Shown here one piece after another: positions 1-11,345 of a DNA stretch of 64,000 nucleotides. Source of the DNA: Hanleya hanleyi (taxonomy: Eukaryota; Mollusca; Polyplacophora; Lepidopleurida; Hanleyidae); contig JAVTVY010045467.1 in assembly GCA_036873755.1 (NCBI GenBank), positions 1 to 64,000 on the forward strand. Reading direction: 5' to 3'. Made by a program: the position numbers and the translations under genes. Within the stretch, counting starts at the first letter, position 1. Every line of letters begins with the position of its first letter. Under the pieces are notes generated by a model. The model had not been told where the DNA came from, did not search any database, and saw only the letters and a list, made by a program, of their open reading frames with translations.

Positions 1-419
1 CTTAGCAAATGCTTGTGTCCTCATAATGGAACATGGATAGGACCGGGAGTTCAAATACAGGTCCATTCTAGAATGGTGCAAGCGGAAAGTGGCATAATTA
101 TACTCCCCGCCGGACGGCTTCTTAACCATGGTAAAATATTCTGTTAAAAGGTCATCTAGCTCCGGTGGCGGTATTTCCTCCATACACCGTTTGTCCCCAG
201 GCTTGTTTTCCCACAGCCATCGCTCAAAGCACTCCACGGCCGACACCGTTAGCGATATGGTCGCCTTGGTCTTCGTCCTGAACTCGGGCGTCGAGGCGAG
301 TGCTACTCGACGATTTTCAAGGAGTTGTATCGGAAGCCGGTTGCCGTCCTGCTTGGAACTGCCCGCTAAGACCCGTGACGTGCTCATCCCCTTATAGAGA
401 TGCTCCCACTTCAAAGTAT
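1..419 (-). CDS. Array exon A (left-truncated): Crypton-type core-binding domain exon
   Basis: Seen: reading the minus strand from 419, a pyrimidine-rich tract ends in TAG and an open frame follows to the window edge with no stop. The first two bases (AT) complete a codon begun in an upstream exon, so the intron is phase 1, as in the other 13 copies. The translation contains CFERWLW, MEEIPPPELDDLL, GGEYNYATF, an HHSRMDLYL helix and SYPCSI, which is the complete domain up to its last helix. The 3' end and stop lie outside the window. Family knowledge: this is the core-binding domain type of Crypton tyrosine recombinases and their host-gene derivatives, which binds DNA. Inference: a terminal exon like its neighbours. 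The R-to-H change in the LRSR helix is unique to this copy. The closest relatives are B, C and D. Confidence 0.8.
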
Positions 420-545
420 CTACGACAGATAGAGAAAACAGTTCGATATTCCATTGGTCTGATTTGAATGAGTAGATTAGTACACCGGTATCGCATGTTA
501 AAATCTTGCATTGGATTTGAAGAGCCCAGCAGAACTACACTGACT

Positions 546-936
546 ATCTTCTTTATACCACGCCAATTTAAACGTTCCCACTTCGAGCTTCCCTTGATAT
601 ATCAGGCCCTCTTCAATGTTCAAAGAAGTTATAAATGGACACGAGACGTCACTGACCTCGAAATCATTTTGAATTTCGGAATGTGTGGTAGAAGAGCTTT
701 AATGATTGGCTGACCTATATATTGGGCCAACACAACCACCATATTAGGAGGAATGACGTCGTTACTTGACAATGATGTCACCCAACACACAATCGGCGGG
801 TAGGTTCTGATTGGTTCGTCTCTAGGTCGTAGGTGAAATTTATACCTTGGATTTTGAACACTGAAAGTGGTCAGATATATCAAGGCAGGTTCAAAGTGGG
901 AACCCAGAAATTGGCTTGATGAAAAGTGATGAAGAT
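546..936. mobile_element. Foldback MITE, copy 1 (CTTCCCTTGATATATC family)
   Basis: Long imperfect terminal inverted repeats begin near ATCTTCTTTATAC at the left and end near GTGATGAAGAT at the right. The inner arms carry GTTCCCACTTCGAGCTTCC and CTTGATATATC, mirrored as GATATATCAAGGCAGG and AAAGTGGGAAC. A diverged second copy lies at 43090-43466. No transposase is encoded, so this is a non-autonomous element. The boundaries are approximate. Confidence 0.7.
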
Positions 937-1616
937 CCATACTACTTGCAGGGGAATTAACTCTGCAGGAGAGAACTATTGTCACACATGGGAAACTAAA
1001 CTGTACCTATTACAGTCTACCCCGATAAGATATTAATTATTGTCTGCTCCCTTAACCCTTCGGACCCTAGAAGCTGCTTTAGCGGCCTATTCATATAATG
1101 TATATACCCGAGAGGCCGCTTTAGTGGCTTCTGACGTCAGAACCGGCTATTCAGCCATTCAGATAACGTTTTGAGTCGTATCCGCTCCGCGGTTTTAGTT
1201 TGGTCGCCCAAGTCCAAAAGGGAACCTCTGCCACTCGTAGAGTCCCCAGGGCGTGGGCAAAGATGTTTAGATTATGCATATGACAAAATTGTCGCTTATA
1301 TCCCTATTTTAGCATGGAGATCAGGGTCTGGTGTTAATAGACATGGAAACTCCAGGGTTCAAAGGGTTAAGATTCAGTTCTCTGCGGCCATTGTTTTCTC
1401 AAGATTCACTCTCGGTCAAATTCTCTGAATTACGCCAATAAAGCTCCCAGTACATTAAAACAAGTAGAATTCAAAAAGAGAAATAACATGGTGTTTCTGC
1501 ATGCCTATTTTTCCAGAATTCAGAACTGATCCGACTCAAGAGAAACCTTATTTTGGGGTGAATTATAGCCAGAGTTTTCAAATTATCTTTCTAGAAACAA
1601 AAGCGTGATGCATCCA
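937..1616. other. Non-coding interval between two foldback elements
   Basis: I see no supported gene here. A short AGAAGCTGCTTTAGCGGC motif is echoed 40 bp later as GAGGCCGCTTTAGTGGC near 1110, which may be a small decayed repeat. Confidence 0.4.
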
Positions 1617-2073
1617 CGCAAACACTAGTCCAACATGCAGCCCCTACAAGATATTTTATAATACTGATTTCTATTGAATGTAGGGTCTGCCAGTTTAACC
1701 GGCAAAATCAACTTAGCAGCCGGACCGAAATGTTCGGCAGTCAAAAAACGATACTTTGTACGTCATTTTCTGCATTCAAAAATAAAGAAACCCACCTTTT
1801 AATTTAAATCTCGGACTGGAAATCCGTTCTAAATTTTCCGTGGGTAGTTTATTCGGGCATTCTCATAGTTTTCCTGAACCGAGAAGACAAATTTTCCGCC
1901 ATGTTCAAATTCTTCAGCCAATGAAAACTCACCACTGCCCCATTTTTCTCCACGTTCAGGGACGGTTCGGTAGTTAGAAGATTTTGTCGGTTAAACTGGC
2001 AGACCCTACATTCAATAGAAATCGGTATTATAAAATATCTTGTAGAGGCTGCGTGTCGGACTACGCAAACATC
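1617..2073. mobile_element. Foldback element with ~85-bp inverted arms
   Basis: The left arm (1617-1705), including CTACAAGATATTTTATAATA and GTAGGGTCTGCCAGTTTAACC, is mirrored almost base for base at 1990-2073 (GGTTAAACTGGCAGACCCTAC, then TATTATAAAATATCTTGTAG). About 280 bp lie between the arms. No coding capacity is recognised, so it is read as a non-autonomous DNA element. Target duplications were not resolved. Confidence 0.75.
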
Positions 2074-3251
2074 AACGTCTATACATCCAATAGGTATCCG
2101 GTTGAGGATAACAAGCCGTGTTGGCCAAATTCACATTCTGGGAGTCAATCAGAAGTCCCATGTTCAAATTTCATTTGACTAACAAGAGAGAAAAGCAAAG
2201 AACCAGGGTCCAGATTGAGAGAAACAAACAACCAAATGCACACATTTTCACAATTCTCAGTGTATTATTTCACACTCAAATGGCGACAGAATGCTTTAGG
2301 TGGGCGTCTCATGTTATTTACTTTATTGGTAAATCTGACTTGTTCTATTGGACCGGGCAGATATAACATTATACACTTTAACGATTTTTAAGATTTCTAT
2401 TTATTCAGAAGACCGAACCACCAAAAAGCATACATATGATATAACTCGTGGATAAATCTATTTAAGAAAGCACTATGTTATACAGTTACATAAACATTGT
2501 GCTGTGCAATATTTTTTATAGTAAGTTGTCTATATCTACAATGTAAAAGACAAATAAAATACGTAAGACTCATTTGTAACACATTTTCTTCGTAAAACAA
2601 TCCGAGAAGTGCGGCCTAGCACATGCAATCAGATTTCTTTGACAAGTTATGTTAATCGTAATTGGGTGTGTGTGTATGAGAAATATGATAAAATGTCATA
2701 GGACAAATGTATTTGTTGGGGATAAAAGCAGCACAATAATTGATCATATATTTGCATCATCATAAAAAAAAAAAAAAATAAACTAGGCCCATGGGCATAT
2801 ATAGAAAGGTGGTTCAGAAGATAAACTATGTTGCTTGATCGAGAGTTGGGACATTAGTATATTGTAATTTATGGTCACAGGAAAAATAGTTTTTAACTGA
2901 TTGTGATACCCGAGTATCATTTTCAGAGACTATCGATTGACTGGCTGCAATAGTGGAGATAGTAAAACTCAACAGAATAGCTGCTTCCTGAGTAGCAGAT
3001 TTCTTTCTCAGAGTTTCAATTCAAAATAGTATCTATTTGTTTGAAAAAGCCCACAAAAAACACACGACAAAAACTGGCCATAATACCAAGCTGATCCGTA
3101 TGTAGTGGTACTACTATTATACATACACCCAGCACTGGCACTGAATGCAAGTATTAGAACACATGAGTGCATGAAACAACAAGTGGCAAGACATCCATCT
3201 CAGAATATTTCAGTTCTCAAACATGTCAGATAGTATTATTTTTAAGTTCAA
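2074..3251. other. Non-coding AT-rich interval
   Basis: No gene recognised. A run of about 15 A lies near 2765-2779. No homology to the array exons was seen on either strand. Confidence 0.4.
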
Positions 3252-3611
3252 TTGATTCATTCATTTCACTACATACATGTACATATATTCCTAACACCGG
3301 TACCCGGCATTTGCGTACACTTCGCCATCCATAAGATGGCTTGCGAATCGTGTGTCTCCATTATCGCGGAGCGATATCCGGTATATTACCGGATTCTGTT
3401 CGGCCTTCATCCGGCGGAGAACAGACTCGTTAAATCTGATAAGTTACAGGCTTTCATACCACTGCTAAAACAGATATTGCCTGGGCTTACAAAATATATA
3501 GGTATGAATAACTTTCGTATCATACAAGAGGTGTGGTGGATCTGTAATTTTGAACAAGTAGGACATCACAAGACTCGAAAATGGCGAGTTACGTTGGGGT
3601 TACGTCAGTAG
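3252..3611 (+). CDS. Unrecognised ORF, possibly a real exon
   Basis: A 119-codon plus-strand frame. The part from the internal Met near 3336 (MACESC...) looks protein-like, with mixed composition and a charged/hydrophobic stretch around AENRLVKSDKLQAFIPLLKQ. The local base composition is richer in CG than its surroundings. There is no recognisable domain, no signal peptide and no neighbouring exon that I can link to it. It may be chance, part of an old mobile element, or an exon of a separate plus-strand gene. Confidence 0.15.
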   Translation: MIHSFHYIHVHIFLTPVPGICVHFAIHKMACESCVSIIAERYPVYYRILFGLHPAENRLVKSDKLQAFIPLLKQILPGLTKYIGMNNFRIIQEVWWICNFEQVGHHKTRKWRVTLGLRQ

Positions 3612-4889
3612 ACTTTTGCTGATTGGCTGACGAAGTCACGTGGTATTGATTTCTGGAAATTCCCTTTTCCAGTTGCCGAAAGTAGGCTGACAATGGATAC
3701 ACACGATCCCAGGGTCAGTCTTACCGCGTACAGATGACCGAGATGGTTACAGGTTGCAGTACCCGGTACATGTGATGACCTAGTTTTAGCTTGACCTCTT
3801 TCATTCATCAGAAACTAGATCAGCATAGATACATGTACATCCCCTAGAGCTATGGTAGGGCAGCTCTTTACACATGTACATGTTACCTCCTGAATTGTAT
3901 TTCTCTGAGCTGAGGTCAATCTTTGGAAGAGTGACCATACCAGGCTTCCATAATAATTTAGCGCGTATTAATCTGATACCTTGAAGGAAAACAATTAACA
4001 AAGTATTATTTAATACAGGTAAGGGATCAAGTACATGCTAAGCGACTATATGTAGGCCCACAAAGCCTGTCAACCACTGAAGGATAACTATTCTGGTCTG
4101 AGAAAGAATAAACAATTTGGAACTATTTTTATACGTGTACTTCGGACAACCCTAAAATCAGAAATTTTCTAGATCCCATAATAAAGGTGAGACAACTCAC
4201 CTTTCTAAAAATGCCTAACTCCACAGAAGGTTGTCAAGCAAGCTCATATCATCGGCTTCCTCTCCGTACAGAGCAAACTTGGTAATCGCGAGGGATGTCA
4301 AGATTTTCTCGATATTTCGTGTGTATTGTTTCTGATACTTTCATCCCAAAAACTGTTGAATACTACAGGGAGCCATGATCTCATTGTAAAACAATTAAAT
4401 GCCGTCCGCATTTAACAATGTGCGAGAACATAATCGTAAGAAAAATAGTTTGCGCCTGTGAAAGCACTGCTTAAAGTTTGGTGAGAAAGATCAACCTACA
4501 TACAACCAACATGATCGAAAGATATCAGCAGATTGATTGATTACTGTGACACATTCGGTTGGCTCATACACAAATACAATAAAATGTGACAAAGAAAAAT
4601 ATCCATCAACTTGTGTACCTTCAAGACAGTAACGCACATGTAGATATACTCTAATAAAACAGTTGACAACTTAAAACCTTCAATAAACATGACATAATAT
4701 TACTTTGAAGCCGATAACATGAGACAACAGAAAATTCCTAAGATATATGGATGGAAAGCGATATATATTTTAAGTCCATGATCAACAATTCGCGAAAAAA
4801 GCTAATTACAAATGCCGGTTGCAGAATAAGCTAGTAACCGAAGCAAATAAAGCTAAACATGCTAAAAGGGCAATTCCACTATTCCACTT
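3612..4889. other. Non-coding interval
   Basis: No gene or clear repeat recognised. The short minus-strand frames here are low-complexity chance ORFs. Confidence 0.4.
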
Positions 4890-5415
4890 TCATGACTTTT
4901 GCTCCATGTTTTGAGAAACGTCGCCACAAGCAATATGAATGCAGACTCCACCGCCCCTTCTCTCCCCCTCATCAAACAACTGAATTGGATGACCATCTAC
5001 GAAAGAATATTTACTCATAAAGCTATTTTGATCTATAAAAGTCTCAATTGCATGCCAAGCTCTACTATCTCTAAATTATTTCTGAACACTGCTCAAGTCT
5101 CAAAGTGAACTTTAAGATCAACCACCACAAATAAATTATATATCCCTAAATGCAGAACCGAATACTTCAAGGGAAGTTTGAGATACTGTGGCCCAATAAT
5201 TTGGAATAGCCTACCCCAGTCCATAAAGGAAGCCAAGTCTGTGAACTCTTTCAAGAAACAACTATGTACATTTGTAAATATGCTCCGCTAAAATTCCTGT
5301 ATGTCATGTGTAAATTTTTTGTTTATTTTTTTTTAATCTGAGGGCCTCAAGGGAGAACAGTTTATGTAAACTGATTGTGTCACCCTCTCGAAATAAAGAA
5401 TTTATTATTATTATA
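4890..5415 (+). mobile_element. 5'-truncated non-LTR retrotransposon (LINE) 3' end
   Basis: Seen: a decayed plus-strand frame reads LNWMTIYERIFTHKAILIYK and, after stops, YCGPIIWNSLPQSIKEA and SVNSFKKQL. It is followed by a 3' untranslated stretch ending in AATAAAGAATTTATTATTATTAT, a short (TTA)n tail. Family knowledge: the pattern W(L)PI..RI..K..L.YK.L, then G..IWNSLP..I..A.S...FK..L, is the C-terminal end of the ORF2 reverse transcriptase in CR1/L2/Jockey-like LINEs. The in-frame stop near 5108 shows it is dead. The catalytic reverse-transcriptase core is missing because of 5' truncation. Confidence 0.75.
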
Positions 5416-5970
5416 TCGTGAATATAGAGTATCTTTTGATTATCATGGATGAAATAAACAGGACATTTACTGGTATAACTGATTAAAATTGTAACTTTTC
5501 ATTGCCCGCACATTTCATGAAATGGATTGAAATAAACCGAAAGTCGAGAGATACATCCCTGGATTGTTGGCGTGGAAATTCTTCCTGGCCCGACAACTGG
5601 TTAGTAAATATCTGTGTCTTTTAGTTCAGTTTTCTCAGTTTTCAAAATGTCGCTCAACAGCTTCGGGAAACATTCAAAATATTCAGTGAGATAATGTCAA
5701 ATGATTCAGGTCATCTTGGGTTGTGATTATTCATTCACAAATAAGCCACTGACAACGAACTTTAACATCAACTTCTTGATTGGCTGGAGGTTAACCAATG
5801 AAAATCCTTAATTCCTTTTTCGAAAATTTAAATCGACAAAATCAAGTACCGTACTTAAAATGCGATTCCTCCAGCATGCAGCTTCACGATCAATCTAGAG
5901 GTTATTTCTCTAACATACCATCTTGTTTACTGGAACAATAGCTTCCGGGTCACGACCAACCAAGAAATGA
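5416..5970. other. Region downstream of exon B
   Basis: No gene recognised. This is the region just 3' of exon B on the minus strand and would hold its 3' UTR. A minus-strand AATAAA (TTTATT on plus, about 5399-5404) exists but belongs to the LINE tail. Confidence 0.35.
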
Positions 5971-6878
5971 TCAAACGTGTACAAACGTAACTTTACTTTG
6001 ATCGGCCTGGGCCACTTCTCTCTTGTGCAAGTACTGCAGCTTCGTTTTGAATGCCTCGCCACTTTTGCGAAACAACGGCGACGTCAGTGTGGAACATGGA
6101 TAACCCTGTGACTTCAGATATTGGTCCAGCTTCGTTCTGCGAGTATAGAACTTCTGATAGGTGAATTCCTCTCCGTTTGCCTGTTTGCTCACGGCGAAGA
6201 ACTCCGTCAGAAGAGGATCCAGCTCGGCTGGTGGGATATCTTCGATGTGCTTATGGGCTTTAGGACATTTCTTCCAAAACCATTTTTCGAAACTGTCGAC
6301 CACACGAAGGGTGAACTTAACGTTGTAGTCGGTCTGGCTTTTGAAATCGTCGGCTAATCCGAGATATTTTCGCCGTTCTCGGCAAATGCGCTTTTGCATC
6401 TCCCAGTCCCGTTCTTTTGTCAGTTCAGACAGACTCCGATCGCCTCCCGGAAGGGGAATATCCACTCGCCCAGACGATAATGCCTTTGCCTTTTCTGCCA
6501 CATTACCAGACAATGATGCCTTTGCTACCACGTTACCAAACGATGATGCCTTTGCTGCCACGTTACCAGACGATGATGCCGTTGCCTTTCCTGCCACATT
6601 ACCAGAGGATGATGCCATTGCCTTTCCTGCCACGTTACCAGACGATGATGCCGTTGCCTTTCCTGCCACGTTACCAGAGGATGATGCCATTGCCTTTCCT
6701 GCCACATTACCCGAGGATGATGCCATTGCCTTTCCTGCCACGTTACCAAACGATGATGCCATTGCCTTTCCTGCCACGTTACCAGACGATGATGCCTTTG
6801 CCTTTCCTATTACATTACTAGACGATGATGCCTTTGCCTTCCCTGCCACATTACCAGACGTTGATGCCTTTCTCTTTC
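5971..6878 (-). CDS. Array exon B: Lys/Ser/Ala repeat tail plus Crypton-type core-binding domain
   Basis: Seen: the acceptor TTTTTATATTTGGCAG is followed by GA completing a split codon (phase 1), then 301 residues and a stop. Residues about 4-138 are 12 tandem copies of a 12-residue repeat, consensus ASSSGNVAGKAM, two of them shortened to 10 residues. Next comes a basic RRKYLGLADD stretch and the domain: FEKWFW, IEDIPPAELDPLL, TRRTKLDQYLKSQ, YPCS, SPLFRKSGEAFKTKL. The protein ends VTFVHV, almost the same as exon C (LTYVHV), so B and C are a recent pair. C lacks the repeats, so the repeat array arose after the B/C split. Inference: the Lys/Ser/Ala tail resembles disordered histone-H1-like tails and may add nonspecific DNA affinity. 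Confidence 0.85.
6463..6867 (-). repeat. In-frame 36-bp minisatellite inside exon B
   Basis: About 12 copies of a 36-bp unit, read on minus as GCATCATCTGGTAACGTGGC plus a Gly-Lys-Ala-Lys/Met part. Two units are 30 bp long, so length change is by whole codons. Some units differ only at the Met/Thr/Lys codon. It is a likely site of length polymorphism. Confidence 0.9.
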
Positions 6879-8124
6879 CTGCCAAATATAAAAAGCTACC
6901 TTGAAAAGACGATGCTTGTTTGTCTTGTATTGTCAAATCATTATAACTGACAATTAAGAATTTATAACTGACAATTAAGAATTTCTTATCATAATTAATT
7001 TCACTGCTGGCGGTGGAATATATCCACCATCATACCACAAAGTACTCAAATATCACACCCATTTACCAAATCCCATTTTTAAGCTCGATTTTTTCAAATA
7101 TGGAACATCGCCAAACTGTTTTCACTATAATCAAGAACAACATATTTACTACAGATTTCAGTACTTTTCTCAACTTATTCAGAGCCTGTTTGGGTGTCCC
7201 TTGAAGGGGAAGTGGAATCTTTTGTGACTAGTTGATGAGCGTAGCATGCAAGATCTATGGTGTTTCATTTCGTAACTTTTTTTTCTAATCCCACTTAACT
7301 CGGGCTATGGACCGTATGAACTCCTGTACTTCAAGATCCTCATGGTGTTCATATGAACACCCGCAATCAAAGCGGGACAAATACATCATTATGTAGACGA
7401 CTTTACAACAGAAATTATATACTGATCAGCGGTAATGATACATTTTTAGAACATCAGAATTTCTTGCCGGCATTATTGAGAACTTTTGCTCGCTTCTCAT
7501 TTGCACGAAACTACAATGTAACCTATATCAATTGTTTTCCTTTGAATTTGGTCTAATGCTGTTTATATGAATTAGGTCTCTGGATTATGGACGCGAAAAT
7601 TCTTTGATGGGTGGCGGCTTAATATTGAATGACGGTCTAGATGAGTTGTATTTTGTGCCATGGTGTCTTTAAGGCAGATTCTAATTGCAAACAAAGGAGG
7701 GGAAGGCATGCATCTCAGAGAGCGAAGACAGAGAGCAGTTTCAAACCTTTCTTAAATAAAAGAAGGGTAACACCTGCCATCAATCTGTCAGCTGTGGTTG
7801 GCTCTCACTCAAAGAATTAAACCAATCACGAAGGATTTCACTCCCCTTCATCAAGAAAGAAGTTCAACACATTCATTCGCAGCAGAATCATGATATAGTA
7901 AGCCCTAGCTGTGAAAACCGACATCTGGGTAAACTGACCAACCACTAAATAACGACATTATCTATGGTCTCAAGCATGGTCGGTATATAGGTTTCACACT
8001 ATATACATGTACACATATGTTAGAACTTTTGAAATTTAGTCATCTACAAGGAATTTCATGACTGTTCACGATAATACAAAGACCATCACAGCAATTGAAT
8101 GAGGTATGATCAAAGAATATGTAA
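6879..8124. other. Non-coding interval upstream of exon B
   Basis: No gene or shared upstream exon recognised. A short direct repeat (TTATAACTGACAATTAAGAA twice) lies at about 6942-6980. The ORFs here have no domain and unfavourable composition. Confidence 0.4.
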
Positions 8125-9290
8125 ACCCTAGGTTAAGAGATAGGGATTTCCTTTGAAAGCCTTCTAGCCAAGAATTTCGCACAGTAGCATCGATCCAATT
8201 TGATAAATTTTGATAGACATTGTGATTATCTGCAAACAGTTAGAATTTAGGAAAGATAGTGCCATGGCACTGTAGCTCATCTGGCTGTAACTGGTGAAAG
8301 TAGCTGCAACTTGCAAGAAATTTTTACTAAAGAACTGCAATAGATGAGTTTCTAACTTGTGTTGTCCCCCCTGAACACTAAATGATCAATGCGGTAATTC
8401 CCTGAGATTTCATGATAACAAAGTTTCATGGGAAATTCAAGATGCGGCCATATTGGATTTTCAAAATGGACCAAAAAAGGTATCTTGCACAACTGGACTA
8501 CAAGGGGAACCTGCATACCCAATTTGACAAAGATCCATGCAGTAATTTCCTGAGAATTCACGATGACAAAATTTCATGGGGAAATTGAAGATGGCTGCCT
8601 GGTGGCCATATTGGATTTTCGAATCAGACCAGAAAAATCATCTTGCACAACTAGACCCCAAGGGGAACCTGTGTACCAAATTGAGAAAGATCCATGCAGT
8701 AGTTCCTGAGAAATCGTGATAACAAAGTTTCATGGGAAAATCCAAGAGGGCCGCCTGGCGCCCATATTGAATATTCAAATTGGACTAAAGTACACATGTT
8801 GTACAACTAGACCCAAAGGGGAACCGGTGTACCAAATTTGAGAAAGATCCATGAAGTAGTTACCGAAAAATAATGATGACAAGATTTCACTGGCAAATTC
8901 AAGATGGCCGCCATGGCAGCCATATTTAAAATCATATCGACACCGCATGAACAAATTCTGGTGTACTCATTGGGGGGAACATGCATGCCAAGTTTCAGCT
9001 TAATCGGCCAAGTGGTTTCAGAGAAGCAGATGTTGACGGACGATGGACGACGTACGACTAACGACGGACAATCAGGTCATGGCATTAGCCCATCGGGCCT
9101 TCGGCCCAGATGAGCTAAATAGTTTCTGGGTTATCAAATTGAGCATGGGTCAGTCCACTTAACGCTGCCTACAGCTAAAAAAATACACACCAACCTATAT
9201 TTATTCTTTGTTCTTTCTCATATTACACAACAACACACATTATTCAAAAGGTTAATTACTTTGATTTACCACCAGTGGACATCCTTAAGT
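8125..9290. repeat. Dispersed repeat interrupted by a TIR element (paralogue at 29580-29900)
   Basis: 8125-8272 (GATAGGGATTTCCTTTGAAAG...) and 9118-9290 (TTTCTGGGTTATCAAATTGA... through GGTTAATTACTTTGATT) match, in order, a continuous stretch at 29580-29900. The intervening 8273-9117 is missing there. The 29.6 kb copy is therefore a natural empty site for the inserted element. Confidence 0.75.
8273..9117. mobile_element. TIR element (TAGCTCATCTGG ends) with internal degenerate repeats
   Basis: A perfect 12-bp terminal inverted repeat: TAGCTCATCTGG at 8273-8284 and CCAGATGAGCTA at 9106-9117. The interior has about four degenerate copies of a ~150-bp unit built around AAATTCAAGATGGCCGCC, GACCAAAAAA..CATCTTGCACAACTAGAC and GAGAAAGATCCATGCAGTAG. 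Next to the right end is a GACGGACGATGGACGACG stretch and a small hairpin (GGGCCTTCGGCCC). No protein is encoded. The insertion is confirmed by the paralogous uninterrupted site near 29730. Confidence 0.8.
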
Positions 9291-9412
9291 TGGTCAAAAG
9301 CTTCTTGCACATAACACACATTCATATGTGGGTCAAAATATTTGCACTCGCCTCGCAAAATGATTTTGAAAAAAACTAGGCCTATATATTTCGAAGTTAC
9401 AGAATCGGATCA

Positions 9413-9519
9413 CAGAATAATCCCAAATGCATTCCCGGTCCAAATAGCGCAACATCTGTGCATTTCGATGCACAGATGTCGCGCTATCTCTACCAGGAAT
9501 GCATTTCGGATTATTCTGA
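9413..9519. other. Compact ~107-bp hairpin
   Basis: Left arm CAGAATAATCCCAAATGCAT...AACATCTGTGCAT and right arm ATGCACAGATGTCGCGC...AATGCATTTCGGATTATTCTG pair over about 48 bp around a tiny TTCG-type loop, with few mismatches. This is the size of a small MITE or a miRNA-precursor-like fold. Nothing else supports a miRNA. Confidence 0.6.
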
Positions 9520-9713
9520 GAACAGCCATCCGTTTGAGCCACTACGCAATCAAAGAATCACAATGGTGAGAATTTCGTTTTATAATAAGCATTATGATCT
9601 GAATTCTGATGTGTATCACGGGGAATTAAATATGTGGGGATAAATCAAGAACATGACGTCGATTCAGTTTGTGTGACATCATCAGAGTGAGTTACCTATG
9701 TGTACATCTTATC

Positions 9714-10022
9714 TAGGGAGCTTCTTGAAATTGGGGCATACTAGGAACTGGCATAAGGCATTCCAAAAAGAGTGGCATGGTGTGCCGTGTTGGAACTCCT
9801 AGGAACTCCCTAGCCTGCCATTCAGTTTGGAACTCGGCAGACAAAGGATGGCTTATGCCATACCATGCAGCGGCATGGGGGGAATGGCCAATGCCATTCC
9901 AACTGGAACTCGAATCCATCCAGATCAGAACATCAAACTGGGCATGGTGTATCCCATTTGAATAACTGGCAAATGCCATCCCTACCAGGGAACTCAGTTC
10001 CTAATTTCAAGAAGCTCCCCTA
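9714..10022. mobile_element. MITE GGGAGCTTCTTGAAATT family, copy 1
   Basis: Ends: TAGGGAGCTTCTTGAAATTG at the left and CAAGAAGCTCCCCTA at the right. The interior is largely palindromic around GGAACT/TGGCAT...ATGCCA words. TA flanks suggest a Tc1/mariner-type target. Sister copies are at 27029-27327 and 32118-32485. No transposase. Confidence 0.8.
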
Positions 10023-10659
10023 TGTTCTTATCAAACTCAGGTCACTTTGGATTCACCCAAGTTGTTTTTTGCCGATTAACTTTGAAAATACACATAACAT
10101 GGATAAACCTGCAGTTAAAAGTGAATATATAACCTTAGATGACCTGTTTAAAAACTCCTAATGTATTATTAAGGTTAAAATGTTTTGCTTACATTGATGT
10201 CTTGCATCAACCAACCTGTTCACTCAATAGTTGGTCTAACATCTTTTGTCACTGAATTTATCCCGATGTTACCAGACAGGCGAAGGCTTGCCTGACCTTA
10301 TATTTATTTTTTTATTTAATAAGTTTTGGTTAAATATCAAGACTTCGAATGTCATAATATATTCGAACTTAAAAGCATTTGAATTGACTTCATCTGCCGA
10401 TAACTCTCAATGGGTTCCCCGCTCCCACTAAAACCCAAATTAACATAAAAGCTGATAAAAGCTCAGACACTATAAAAATTTGTTAGCTCAAAATTTATGA
10501 CAAACAATTTTGAGCTAACAAATCAGCCTTTGGGCTAACCAAATTTACCCCTCATTCGTCTGAAACTGCACACAGAATATCGTAATTAACATGTTCCCAA
10601 ATGGCTAGTTATAAATTCAAAAGTGATGTATAACACTTGCCAGCGGTCTAGTGAGATGA
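10023..10659. other. Region downstream of exon C
   Basis: No gene seen. A short inverted pair (TTTGTTAGCTCAAAATTTATG / CAAACAATTTTGAGCTAACAA) lies at about 10480-10520. Confidence 0.4.
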
Positions 10660-11195
10660 TCAAACGTGGACATATGTGAGGTTACTTTTGTCAACTTGTG
10701 ACATTTCATAGTTGTGCAGAAACCTCAGTTTTTTCTTGAAGGCTTCTGTACTTTTGTGGAACAATGGGGAAGTCAATATCGAACACGGATAGTTCTGCGA
10801 CTTCAGATAATCATCCAACTTTGTCCTGCGCGTCTGGAATTTCTGATACGTGAATTCCATTCCATTCGTTGCTTTGTTCACAGTGAAAAATTCAGCCAGA
10901 AGTGTATCCAACTCGGCAGGTTCGATGTTTTCCATATACCGTTGGTCCGTCGGGTGTTTGTCCCAGAACCAACGTTCAAAACTTTCAACCACACTGAGAG
11001 CAAACCTAATGGTACTGTTGCCCTGATGTCTAAACGCTTCTGTTGAGCCTAAATTTTTTCGCCGTTCTCTGGAAATTTGCATTCGAGTCCTCCAGTTACT
11101 TTTCCCTGACCATTCCATTGGATAAGGTTTGCCTTGCTGATGAGAACCATCCTTTCTACGAACAGCTAGATCTGCATTTTGGGTGTGTCTGGTTC
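10660..11195 (-). CDS. Array exon C: Crypton-type core-binding domain terminal exon
   Basis: Seen: the acceptor GTTTTGTATATTTGACAG is followed by GA plus 177 codons and a stop, phase 1. Domains: basic SRERRKN at 41-47, SFERWFW at 71-77, NIEPAELDTLL at 89-99, TRRTKLDDYLKSQ at 111-123, YPCSI at 125-129, SPLFHKSTEAFKKKL at 132-146, tail ending LTYVHV. It is closest to exon B over its whole length, including the C-terminal tail, but has no repeat insertion. The usual LRSR helix start is TRRT here, shared with B, which defines a B/C subfamily. It carries no catalytic recombinase residues. Inference: DNA- or protein-binding module of a host protein. Confidence 0.85.
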
Positions 11196-11259
11196 CTGTC
11201 AAATATACAAAACCACCTTGAAACTAATCCGACGTGTATTTAAGAAACACTGTTTTCAT

Positions 11260-11345
11260 AGGTGTACTCAATGGTTATTTTACGCACGGTTAGTGTGGGA
11301 AGGTTTATATTTTAGGGCAAGGGCGAAGCCTGCCCCCTAAAATTT
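11260..11345. mobile_element. Partial end of a MITE (GTGTGGGAAAGTTTAT family)
   Basis: CATAGGTGTACTCAATGG...TTACGCACGGTTAGTGTGGGAA matches the left end of the complete element at 50660-50822. The right end is not found here. Confidence 0.6.
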
